A DNA stretch of 64,000 nucleotides, from contig NZ_MDHN01000005.1 in NCBI RefSeq assembly GCF_001757105.1, positions 94,787-158,786 of the forward strand, read 5' to 3'. Of the stretch, positions 26,926 to 34,740 are shown piece by piece. The position numbers were made by a program, and so were the translations under genes. The notes beneath the pieces are model-generated. The model searched no databases. It was not told the origin of the DNA and worked only from the letters and a program-made list of their open reading frames with translations. Every line of letters begins with the position of its first letter. The stretch's first letter is position 1. The stretch is from Alteromonas confluentis. Lineage in GTDB: Bacteria; Pseudomonadota; Gammaproteobacteria; Enterobacterales; Alteromonadaceae.

Positions 26926-29223
26926 ATGTTTAGAACAAACCGGAAGTTTGTCTGCACAGCAGTGTCTGCTGCTATCACCTCACTATTTTCAGTCACGGCA
27001 CTTGCACAAGAAGATGCAGAAACGTTGGATGTCACCGTTGTTAAAGCCGCTTCAGAAGAACTGAAGCAAGCGCAAGGTGTGTCTGTAATCACAGAAGAAG
27101 ATTTCAAACGCCGCCCAGTTACCAATGATATCTCTGAAATTGTGCGTACCATGCCAGGTATTAACCTGACAGGTAACTCATCTTCAGGCCAATACGGTAA
27201 TAAACGTCAGATTGATATTCGCGGAATGGGCCCGGAAAACACCTTAATTCTGATAGACGGTAAGCCAGTGTTATCCCGTAACTCAGTGAAAATGGGGCGT
27301 TCAGGTGAACGAAATACACGCGGAGACAGTAACTGGGTGCCGCCTGAAGCCATTGAAAGTATCGAAGTAATTCGTGGCCCTGCGGCGGCGCGCTATGGTT
27401 CAGGGGCGTCAGGTGGTGTGATTAACATTATCACCAAGTCGCCAGAAGTTGCTTCTACAACGGTGTCTCTGCAAACCGAAATTCCACAGAACGACTATGA
27501 GGGTGGGAACCATCGCATCAACTTGGTTAGCAGTGCACCGCTGTCTGATCGCTTTTCTCACCGTACTATTGTGAACTACAACAAGCAGGAAGCAGATGAT
27601 CCGCAATTAAACCTGGAAGTTACCGATACCACGTCGGGGCGGGGTGGTGAAGCAAAATCGGTGGGTGCAGGCCGTGAAGGTGTTGAAAATATCGACTTCC
27701 GCACCCTTGTACGCTTTCAGCAAAGTAAAGAACATCGCTGGGATTTCGAGGCCGCTTTTAGTCGCCAGGGTAACGAATATGCAGGGGATAACGCCTTTCA
27801 GGGAATTCGCTATGGTGTGGATGAAAATGATAATCCAATTATTCCCACGGAAGATGAGCTTAGCGAAACGGATGCGCTGGCCCTGATTGGGGAAGAAACG
27901 TTGGTGATGTACCGCCGCACGCTCGGTATTACCCACACCGGTCAGTACGATTTCGGGGATTCGTTCAGCTACATTCAGTATGAAGGCACAACGAACAGCC
28001 GTTTAGGGGAAGGTTCAGCTGGTGGTGGTGAAGGTGCCATCAATAGTTTGGATAAAACTACCATCAAACTGTCTAACATCACTGCTAAGACAGAGTGGAA
28101 CGTACCCCTTGAGCTGGGTGGATTCGCCCAAACTGCAACATTTGGTGCTGAGTTTCGCGGTGAGACCCTCGACGATGCCGTGAGCAATCAGCTTACTTTA
28201 AATGTCGCCGATGAAAGTGAGATCCCAGGGGCGAATGCCGATCCTGAAAGTCGTCCGTCAGAAACGGATGCCACATTAATTGGTGTTTATGTTGAAGACA
28301 ACATTTTGCTATCCGAGACAGTAACGCTGACGCCAGGCGTACGTTTTGACAACCACAGTGAAGCGGGCACTAATTTGTCACCCAGCTTGAATGCATCCTG
28401 GCAGGCAACAAAGAATATTGTTGTACAGGGTGGTATCAGCCGTGCGTTTAAAGCCCCTAACCTGTATCAGCTGAACCCTAACTACGTGTATTACACCCGT
28501 GGTAATGGCTGTCCGCTGGACTTCTCAAGCCTGGGGGGCGGCTGTCACATTATCGGTAACCCTGATCTTGAACATGAAACTTCAGTGAACAAAGAAATTG
28601 GTATTAACTATACCAACGACGAAGGTGTTAACGCCGGTATCACTTACTTCCATAACGATTACAAGAATCGCATCGGTACCGGTAACGTGGCGCCGGAATA
28701 CATCCTGCCAAGTGAAGAGGGTGGTGAAGCCAATGTACAGGTTTTCCAGTGGTACAACATTCCTGAAGCCGTGATACGCGGTTTGGAAGGTAACCTGCAG
28801 TTTAACCTGACTGACAGTATTCAGTGGTCGACAAACCTTACTGTTATGCTGGAAACGAAAGACAAAGAAACCGGCATACCGCTGTCTATCGTGCCGGACT
28901 ACACGGTTAATGCGATGCTGACCTGGCAGGCAACAGAGCAAATCCAGCTTGTACTGAGCGGTCAGCACTATGGTAAGACTGAAAGTCCTGAACTGAGCCA
29001 GACTTCAGGTCAGGCGATTACCGGTGAAGACCGCGATGCATACACCATCGCAAACTTAAATGCGGTGTACCAGTTCAACGAAAATCTGAGCTTCAATTTA
29101 TCGGTGAAGAATTTCATCAATACTGACGTTCGTCGTGAAGGGACACAGGCTTCCAGCGCAGGTGCAAATACCTTCAATGAACCTGGTCGAAGCTACCTGG
29201 TGTCTGCAAATTACACGTTCTAA
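26926..29223 (+). CDS. fepA: Ferric enterobactin-type TonB-dependent receptor (FepA-like)
   Basis: A 765-residue outer-membrane receptor that imports catecholate siderophores with TonB energy. It has a signal peptide ending FSVTALAQ, a TonB-box region (DAETLDVTVVKA) and a plug with segments almost identical to E. coli FepA (IVRTMPGINLTGNS, RQIDIRGMGPENTLILIDGKP, RGPAAARYGSGASGGV). The barrel has FepA landmarks such as GISRAFKAPNLYQLNPNY, a loop with two cysteines (GNGCPLDF ... GGGCH), and it ends in a C-terminal aromatic (YTF). AGGAA precedes the ATG. No siderophore synthesis genes are nearby, so it probably scavenges xenosiderophores. Confidence 0.93.
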   Translation: MFRTNRKFVCTAVSAAITSLFSVTALAQEDAETLDVTVVKAASEELKQAQGVSVITEEDFKRRPVTNDISEIVRTMPGINLTGNSSSGQYGNKRQIDIRGMGPENTLILIDGKPVLSRNSVKMGRSGERNTRGDSNWVPPEAIESIEVIRGPAAARYGSGASGGVINIITKSPEVASTTVSLQTEIPQNDYEGGNHRINLVSSAPLSDRFSHRTIVNYNKQEADDPQLNLEVTDTTSGRGGEAKSVGAGREGVENIDFRTLVRFQQSKEHRWDFEAAFSRQGNEYAGDNAFQGIRYGVDENDNPIIPTEDELSETDALALIGEETLVMYRRTLGITHTGQYDFGDSFSYIQYEGTTNSRLGEGSAGGGEGAINSLDKTTIKLSNITAKTEWNVPLELGGFAQTATFGAEFRGETLDDAVSNQLTLNVADESEIPGANADPESRPSETDATLIGVYVEDNILLSETVTLTPGVRFDNHSEAGTNLSPSLNASWQATKNIVVQGGISRAFKAPNLYQLNPNYVYYTRGNGCPLDFSSLGGGCHIIGNPDLEHETSVNKEIGINYTNDEGVNAGITYFHNDYKNRIGTGNVAPEYILPSEEGGEANVQVFQWYNIPEAVIRGLEGNLQFNLTDSIQWSTNLTVMLETKDKETGIPLSIVPDYTVNAMLTWQATEQIQLVLSGQHYGKTESPELSQTSGQAITGEDRDAYTIANLNAVYQFNENLSFNLSVKNFINTDVRREGTQASSAGANTFNEPGRSYLVSANYTF

Positions 29224-29311
29224 TCATGATTAATAAACCCTTTTGAGGCAATAAATTCGCTAAGCGTTTCAGATAGAAACAGCGGCCCCATTTTTGTTTA
29301 ATTAAACCATG

Positions 29312-29343
29312 ACCCATACCGTCTGATGATGGTATGGGTTTTT
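29312..29343 (+). terminator. Intrinsic terminator of fepA
   Basis: ACCCATACC (29312-29320) pairs with GGTATGGGT (29331-29339), followed by a T run. It lies 89 bases after the fepA stop. Confidence 0.85.
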
Positions 29344-29572
29344 AGGTTCTTGTATTCGTGTTTAACAGTGAATAGGTAATTTGGGACTGAGCTACGTCAG
29401 GATAATATTTGCGAAGTTCAGCTGTATCGCGTTCGTATTTATTATTGACGGTAACGACGAAATCAAGACAGCCGTCGATTTATGATCTGAAATGCGGTGA
29501 AGTACAACCTACAATAGCTAAACTAAGAAGGGAAACGCTGACAGAACGGTAAAAAATCATAATAAATTTCAT
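29342..29572 (-). pseudogene. Broken small lipoprotein gene
   Basis: A 77-codon minus-strand frame begins ATG at 29572 with a good lipoprotein signal (SVSLLSLAIVGC, lipobox ending at Cys 23). After residue 30 an in-frame TAA occurs at 29480-29482, and the same frame continues with plausible protein (FVVTVNNKYERDTAELRKYY) to a TAA at 29342-29344. Either this is a pseudogene with one nonsense change or a 30-residue lipopeptide is made. Upstream lies a duplicated phasin fragment, which may have destroyed its promoter. No Shine-Dalgarno is visible. Confidence 0.5.
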
Positions 29573-29615
29573 TCTAAAAGCCGGTAACTGTGGTGCCGTC
29601 GACAGACGGAACAGG

Positions 29616-29662
29616 CGATTTGCGATGACCAGGGGAGCCAGTGTCCACAACTCGAATAACTG
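29616..29662. repeat. Duplicated fragment of the phasin-like gene
   Basis: These 47 bases match 17202-17248, inside the phasin-like gene at 16895-17269, at 46 positions (one change, CCTGG versus CCAGG), with weaker similarity continuing upstream. Orientation is the same. It is an isolated fragment about 12.4 kb from its source, in a stretch otherwise lacking intact genes (29224-30018). Confidence 0.8.
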
Positions 29663-29755
29663 TTTAGAAGAAATATAAGATTGAAAAGAGAACTTAAATT
29701 TACAATAGCGAAGGTTCTTTCAAACGAAAGGGGAATTTTAGCTTTCTGTCGTGGG

Positions 29756-29923
29756 CTAAATTGTTAACAACCAGCTTAAAAATTTATTTTTATCAGCGTT
29801 ATTCTGGAGGTGGATGAGCTTTGCATTATTCATATCTCTGAACGCAACACTGTTCTTATTTACAGAGATAGATGAAATTGGTGGCTGTGCTTCAATCGTC
29901 ACGCCATTTAAAGTATGAATCAT
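29756..29923 (-). CDS. Possible small protein, 55 residues
   Basis: An uninterrupted frame from ATG 29923 to TAG 29756 encodes a 55-residue, non-hydrophobic, Asn-rich peptide ending in a short hydrophobic tail (FLSWLLTI). The upstream side is A-rich without a clear Shine-Dalgarno, and the frame is open further upstream to the cold-shock terminator, so it may be the end of an older gene. No family recognised. Confidence 0.2.
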   Translation of the reverse strand: MIHTLNGVTIEAQPPISSISVNKNSVAFRDMNNAKLIHLQNNADKNKFLSWLLTI

Positions 29924-29984
29924 ATTATTTTTCTTTTTTATAAGGGCAGATATGCCGGGAATACTGTTTCTTGAGGGTACTTTG

Positions 29985-30008
29985 AAAAAGGACCGGACGG
30001 TCCTTTTT
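29985..30008 (-). terminator. Terminator of cold-shock gene
   Basis: AAAAAGGACC and GGTCCTTTTT form a ten-pair stem around GGAC, with T tracts in either direction. It lies 10 bases beyond the csp stop codon. Confidence 0.88.
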
Positions 30009-30018
30009 CTGAGGTCGA

Positions 30019-30231
30019 TTACGCAGGAACTACGTTGCTCGCCTGTGGTCCTTTCTGACCTTGCTCGATAACAAATGCTACCTGCTGGCCTTCAGAAAGA
30101 GACTTATAACCTTCTGATACAATTGAACGGAAATGAACGAATACGTCCTTACCGCCGTTTTCTGGCGTGATAAAACCAAAACCTTTATCTTCGTTAAACC
30201 ACTTTACTGTACCATTTACTGAATTAGACAT
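30019..30231 (-). CDS. Cold-shock protein, CspA family
   Basis: A 70-residue single-stranded nucleic-acid binding protein with RNP1 KGFGFI and RNP2 DVFVHF, starting [15 protein letters not shown]. It acts as an RNA chaperone. The start at 30231 gives the standard size; the frame is open upstream to 30303 but that stretch is AT-rich leader. The long AT-rich upstream region is consistent with the long 5' leader of cspA-type genes. Confidence 0.95.
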   Translation of the reverse strand: MSNSVNGTVKWFNEDKGFGFITPENGGKDVFVHFRSIVSEGYKSLSEGQQVAFVIEQGQKGPQASNVVPA

Positions 30232-30546
30232 ATTTAATACCTTTAATTTATTTGAGTGATGAAAATTTTCATCGGAATTACTATAGAAATTAAGACAAAC
30301 CATTAACCATTAGAGCCAATGTAAAATCGAGTTCATCTTGAAAATAAATTAAAGAGGAAAAAGAGGAGCATCGAACAGTAGTAGATAAAGCTGCTTTTTC
30401 TAAAGCTAGGCGAAGATACGCTTATTTAGTGTGAATGTATACTATTATTTTAAGTTATTTTTAATATGGCTGAATTAAAAGACAATTAACCGGTACATAA
30501 ATACCTTTTCTGACATTCATGTACCGAAAAGCTTGCTGCAGTTTTT
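30232..30546. other. Leader and promoter region of csp; end of purine operon
   Basis: About 315 bases, AT-rich. The csp-proximal part is presumably its long 5' leader and promoter. Next to the puuD stop lies an inverted repeat CGGTACAT/ATGTACCG (30491-30498 and 30519-30526) with a 20-base loop, possibly part of the operon's 3' end. No gene recognised. Confidence 0.45.
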
Positions 30547-31761
30547 TTAACGCTGCTGATACCAGCTTGCGATAGCCTGTCGTTCCTCTTCGGTCATGCC
30601 GGTTTTATTGAGAAACGGCATGTCTTTAGTAACAGCGGCACGCTGATAGATTTGCGGTGCATAGCGTTTAATATCTGCCCAGTTGTCGAATTTTACGCCA
30701 AGAGGCGCCACCTTGAAAATATCATCGGTAGGTTCAGATGCATGGCAGCTGGTGCAGTGTTTTTCGACAAGCGCCGCTACTTCATTATCTGCATCAGTCC
30801 GCACCGTCGCTGAGGATTCTTTTTTATCTTCATCTGCTGTCGCTTCCGCAGAGGGGGCGGCAACCGGCATCGATACCCAGATGGCTAACAACAGCATACC
30901 GATAGCGCCAGTAATTAAGATAGAGGGCTTTTTAACATGCTGGTGTTTGAGGTTGAAAAAGTGACGTATCCAGGCAGATAGCGCCATAATTGCAATCAGT
31001 ACCAACCAGTTTTGAGGATGTTGATAGGTCATCGGGTAATGGTTGCTGATCATGATGAAAAGCAATGGCAGCGTAAGGTAGTTATTATGCACTGAGCGCA
31101 ATTTAGCACTGGCGCCCCAGGCCGGGTCGATGTCACCTTTGTTTGCTACCGCAGCCACCATCTTGCGCTGATTTGGCATAATGTTCAGGAACACGTTAGC
31201 CACCATAATAGTGCCTACTAGTGCACCTACGTGAATGTACGCGCCCCGGCCACTGAATAATGTGCTGGTTAGCCAACTGGTAAAGCAGAGTAGGGTAATT
31301 AAAAAGATTGCAAAGGCCTTTGGGGATTTGGCCAATGGGCTTCTACAGGCTAATTCATAAATTGCCAGGCCACCAAAGATTACGCCGAGTCCAGACAAGA
31401 TTGCACTTAGTGGTGTAAGTGCGTTTACCGACGGATCGATTAAATAGGCGGATGCGCCGAAGTAATAAACAATAATCAACAGGGCGAAGCCACTTAACCA
31501 GGTGGTGTAGGCCTCCCATTTAAACCAGTGCAGCGTGGTGGGCATGGCTTCAGGGCCGTAGGCGTATTTAGCAACCTCGTAAAAACCGCCACCATGGATG
31601 GCCCATAAGTCGCCTTTTATGCCTTTCTTCTGTTTCCACTCTGGCGGTGTACGCAGGCTGTTATCCAGCCAGATAAAATAAAATGATGCGCCAATCCAGG
31701 CGACACCGGCGATTACGTGAAACCAGCGTACGAATAGCGAGAGCCAGTCGAGTCCCTGCAT
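30547..31761 (-). CDS. puuD: Urate hydroxylase PuuD (membrane urate oxidase with cytochrome c domain)
   Basis: A 404-residue integral membrane protein oxidising urate to 5-hydroxyisourate. The N-terminal urate-oxidase membrane domain has about eight helices (WFHVIAGVAWIGASFYFIWL, HWFKWEAYTTWLSG, RSVHNNYLTLPLLFIMISNH). After a hydrophilic linker a C-terminal class I cytochrome c domain carries one CTSCH heme site near residue 340, so electrons go to the respiratory chain rather than making peroxide as soluble uricase does. AGGAG precedes the ATG. It is the last gene of the xdhA-to-puuD operon. Confidence 0.93.
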   Translation of the reverse strand: MQGLDWLSLFVRWFHVIAGVAWIGASFYFIWLDNSLRTPPEWKQKKGIKGDLWAIHGGGFYEVAKYAYGPEAMPTTLHWFKWEAYTTWLSGFALLIIVYYFGASAYLIDPSVNALTPLSAILSGLGVIFGGLAIYELACRSPLAKSPKAFAIFLITLLCFTSWLTSTLFSGRGAYIHVGALVGTIMVANVFLNIMPNQRKMVAAVANKGDIDPAWGASAKLRSVHNNYLTLPLLFIMISNHYPMTYQHPQNWLVLIAIMALSAWIRHFFNLKHQHVKKPSILITGAIGMLLLAIWVSMPVAAPSAEATADEDKKESSATVRTDADNEVAALVEKHCTSCHASEPTDDIFKVAPLGVKFDNWADIKRYAPQIYQRAAVTKDMPFLNKTGMTEEERQAIASWYQQR

Positions 31762-31764
31762 GGT

Positions 31765-33081
31765 TTAAATCTCCTGTTTTTTGTATTGGGGCGACCCGGC
31801 AATCCAGGTTTCCACAATGGTACGGTCGTCACCCAGCATACTCAGTGCAAACAGCATTTCTTCGGCTGTATCACGGTTATTCAGGCGGTGTTCGGTGAGT
31901 TCGTCGAAGGCTGGCTCTACAATAATAAAATCAGCGAAGGTGCCGGGATTCAGGTTGCCAATTTCGCCGCTAAGTTTATGCGCATGGGCTGCGCCCTGCG
32001 TCATTAGGTACAAGCCCTCAATGGGCGACAGCGCAGTTTGTTGCAGTTGACACACTTTGTAGCCTTCACCATAAGTACGAAACATATTGAAGGTGGTTCC
32101 GGCACCAACATCGGTGGCCAGGGTAACCGGTACTTTCATGGTGCGGGCCTTATTCATGTCGAACAAGCCGCTGCCGAGGAACAAGTTTGAAGTGGGACAA
32201 AACGCAATCGTCGCCTTGGCGTCAGCCATGCGTTGCCATTCGCTATCGGTAAGGTGAACACAGTGACCAAATACGGCACGTTCCCGCACCAGGCCATAAT
32301 GGTCGTATACATCGAGGTAGCCATCCCGTTCGGGAAACAATTGCTTTACCCAGTCGATTTCTTTCTGATTTTCACTCAGGTGGGTTTGAATGAATACATC
32401 CGGGTGTTCACTCGCCAATTTCCCTAGCATAGATAATTGTTCGCGGCTGCTGGTTGGCGCAAAACGAGGCGTAATGGCATAAAGATTCCGGTCCTTTCCG
32501 TGCCACCTTTCAATGAGCGCCTTGCTGTCGGCATAGGCCAATTCTGGTGTATCGATAAGTCCGTCTGGACAATGCTGGTCCATACACACTTTGCCGGTAA
32601 CCATGGCCATGTTCTTGTGGTGAGCCGCTTGGAACAATGCGTCAACCGACTCGGCGTGTACGGTAGGGTATACTAACCCCGTGGTAGTGCCATTTTTGAA
32701 AAGCTGACGCAAAAACACCTCTGCCATGGCTGCGGCATATTCGCTATCAGTGAATTTCTTCTCGGTGGGAAAGGTGTAATTTTCAAGCCAGCTTAACAAT
32801 TGCTCGCCATAGCACGCTAACATCTCGGTTTGCGGAAAATGCAGGTGGCTATCAATGAGCCCTGGCATGATCCAGCGATGTTTATGATCGTGGATTACGG
32901 CTTCAGGGTAATCATCGCGGATGTCACCAAAGTTACCAATAGCGAGAATTTTTTCGCCCTGAACGGCCAGACCACCATCGGCGTAGCATTGTAAATCCTG
33001 CTGCGGGTTATCGGTAACCTGAGGAAAATGCAGGATCTTCGCACGAAACAGATAAATCGGGTTGTGTAACGGTTTACTCAC
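31765..33081 (-). CDS. guaD: Guanine deaminase
   Basis: A 438-residue amidohydrolase converting guanine to xanthine. Metal-site motifs are PGLIDSHLHFPQ (the two His), the catalytic loop QTHLSENQKE, FGHCVHL and LATDVGAGT. Residues near 84-89 (LENYTFPTE) are characteristic of guanine deaminases. Translation starts at a GTG that overlaps the uraH stop by one base, indicating coupling, and the stop lies 3 bases before puuD. It supplies xanthine to XdhAB from the same operon. Confidence 0.93.
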   Translation of the reverse strand: MSKPLHNPIYLFRAKILHFPQVTDNPQQDLQCYADGGLAVQGEKILAIGNFGDIRDDYPEAVIHDHKHRWIMPGLIDSHLHFPQTEMLACYGEQLLSWLENYTFPTEKKFTDSEYAAAMAEVFLRQLFKNGTTTGLVYPTVHAESVDALFQAAHHKNMAMVTGKVCMDQHCPDGLIDTPELAYADSKALIERWHGKDRNLYAITPRFAPTSSREQLSMLGKLASEHPDVFIQTHLSENQKEIDWVKQLFPERDGYLDVYDHYGLVRERAVFGHCVHLTDSEWQRMADAKATIAFCPTSNLFLGSGLFDMNKARTMKVPVTLATDVGAGTTFNMFRTYGEGYKVCQLQQTALSPIEGLYLMTQGAAHAHKLSGEIGNLNPGTFADFIIVEPAFDELTEHRLNNRDTAEEMLFALSMLGDDRTIVETWIAGSPQYKKQEI

Positions 33082-33404
33082 TAACTACCCCGGTAACTAC
33101 TAAAGCCAAATGGAGATATCAACAGTGGCACATGATAGTGGCCACCGTCTTCGGTCATCACAAAGGTAATATCTACAAAAGGGTAGAAACTGTCTCCATG
33201 TTGAGCAAGAAGATAGGCTTCACAGTGGAATCTAAGTTGATAGGTGCCCGCCGTAAAACTCACGTCGCCCCAGGTTTTGCAGCGGCCGTCGTCGTCTGTT
33301 TTCCCTTCAGCGGTGGTGCCATCGGGGAAGGTAAGTGTGAGCGGTAATGCACTGGCCGGCTTACCGGAAGTGGTGTCGAGTACATGACTGGATAAAGAAA
33401 TCAT
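33081..33404 (-). CDS. uraH: 5-hydroxyisourate hydrolase
   Basis: A 107-residue transthyretin-like protein that hydrolyses 5-hydroxyisourate, the PuuD product, to OHCU. It has the N-terminal SSHVLDTTSGKPA (catalytic His) and the diagnostic C-terminal tetrapeptide YRGS, which separates these enzymes from true transthyretin. There is no signal peptide. GGAAGG precedes the ATG. It sits between uraD and guaD. Confidence 0.96.
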   Translation of the reverse strand: MISLSSHVLDTTSGKPASALPLTLTFPDGTTAEGKTDDDGRCKTWGDVSFTAGTYQLRFHCEAYLLAQHGDSFYPFVDITFVMTEDGGHYHVPLLISPFGFSSYRGS

Positions 33405-33406
33405 AG

Positions 33407-33919
33407 TTATCCTTCCGAATTCATTGCTTTGGAAATACGTAAACAGGTGATTTTTATTTGCTCTGCTGCTGCATTTTCCATTTCTTGCGCGGTGGTGTTA
33501 CTTAAACGCGTCTCCAGTGCTTTCAGCATGGTTTCTGCTGATAAACCGGTAGCGCAGATAATAAAAATAAACCCATGTTTTTCACGGTAAGCCAGATTTT
33601 TCTCGCGTAAGGCAAGGAGTGTGGCTTCACTGGCTTCAGCGGTGCCAGACTGTTCACCCGCGGCCAATGTGCGCGTATTGGCAAATTTGCTCCGCAAGCT
33701 GTCTAAATCGCCAATCATCGGGTGAGCGGTGAAAGCTTCCAGGTAGTCGTTTTTATCCATGCCTGACCAAACACGGTTAGCGTGGCTGAGTATCTCTTCC
33801 TCATTTTTATAGGGCCGGTCGTCGGTCATCATGGTGGCCCAGCGCTGTGCGGCACAGGTTTGGGTAAACCAGCTTTTTGCATCTTGCCAGGGCAGGGCGT
33901 TGAGTGCTTTCACATTCAT
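33407..33919 (-). CDS. uraD: OHCU decarboxylase
   Basis: A 170-residue enzyme converting 2-oxo-4-hydroxy-4-carboxy-5-ureidoimidazoline to S-allantoin. Landmarks are the catalytic His in AHPMIGD and the helical C-terminus with REKHGFIFIICATG. It overlaps the xdhC stop by four bases and precedes uraH by two. With PuuD and UraH it completes the route from urate to S-allantoin. Confidence 0.95.
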   Translation of the reverse strand: MNVKALNALPWQDAKSWFTQTCAAQRWATMMTDDRPYKNEEEILSHANRVWSGMDKNDYLEAFTAHPMIGDLDSLRSKFANTRTLAAGEQSGTAEASEATLLALREKNLAYREKHGFIFIICATGLSAETMLKALETRLSNTTAQEMENAAAEQIKITCLRISKAMNSEG

Positions 33920-34740
33920 ACTATCGCGGTGTCCTTGGTAATGGTTCGGTTAAATTCTTCGCTAGGGGTATTTAAAAGCGCAATAATTTGGGCGCTGATC
34001 GAAACCGCCACTTCTATGGGCTTTTTACCGGGAATAGACAGGTTCCCCACCGGCGTCACCAGTGGTTGTTGAGCGGCATCATCGAAGCCGCGATGGGCAA
34101 GACGGGTACGAAAACGCTTGGCTTTTGTATCAGAACCAATCATGCCGACGTAGGGAAAGCGTCCCGCTTTCAGAGCGGTTTCTGCCAATGTAAAATCAAG
34201 CTGATGGTCGTGGGTGAGAATAAGCAGCCAACTGTTTGCAGGCAACAGCGCCAATTCTCCTTCCGGCTGTTCATCGACAATCGTCGATACACCCTGCGGA
34301 ATATTCATCGCACTGAAAACCGCATCGCGGCTGTCAACCCATCGAATGCTGAGTGGCAGTTGCGCAAGAATGGGAACCAGTGCTTGTGCCACATGACCGG
34401 CACCAAAAATCGCCAGCGTTTGGCAGTGACAGGTTTTAATTTCAAACAGCACTTTTACTGCACCGCCGCAACATTGACCCAGCTTGCTGGAGAGCGGATA
34501 AGATTCGATATGCTGAGACGTATTGCCTTCTGCAAGGAAAGCGCGAGCTTTGTTCACCACATCGAACTCCAGGTGACCGCCGCCGATAGTGTCGTATTGA
34601 CTGTCGCCGGTGATCACCATTTTAGCGCCCTGTTCCCGAGGGACGGAGCCCGCCGCGCTGAGCACGGTAACTAACACATAGGCTTCGCTATGTTGATGGC
34701 AATAACTAATGGCATCAAACCAGGTACGAGGGCGCATCAT
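33916..34740 (-). CDS. xdhC: Xanthine dehydrogenase accessory protein XdhC
   Basis: A 274-residue chaperone that binds and passes molybdenum cofactor (sulfurated) to XdhB. It has the N-terminal XdhC/CoxI segment (SAAGSVPREQGAKMVI, GGGHLEFDV) and the C-terminal Rossmann segment (LAIFGAGHVAQALVPIL, YVGMIGSDTKAKRFRTRL). Four-base overlaps with xdhB upstream and uraD downstream show it is embedded in the operon. Confidence 0.94.
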   Translation of the reverse strand: MMRPRTWFDAISYCHQHSEAYVLVTVLSAAGSVPREQGAKMVITGDSQYDTIGGGHLEFDVVNKARAFLAEGNTSQHIESYPLSSKLGQCCGGAVKVLFEIKTCHCQTLAIFGAGHVAQALVPILAQLPLSIRWVDSRDAVFSAMNIPQGVSTIVDEQPEGELALLPANSWLLILTHDHQLDFTLAETALKAGRFPYVGMIGSDTKAKRFRTRLAHRGFDDAAQQPLVTPVGNLSIPGKKPIEVAVSISAQIIALLNTPSEEFNRTITKDTAIV

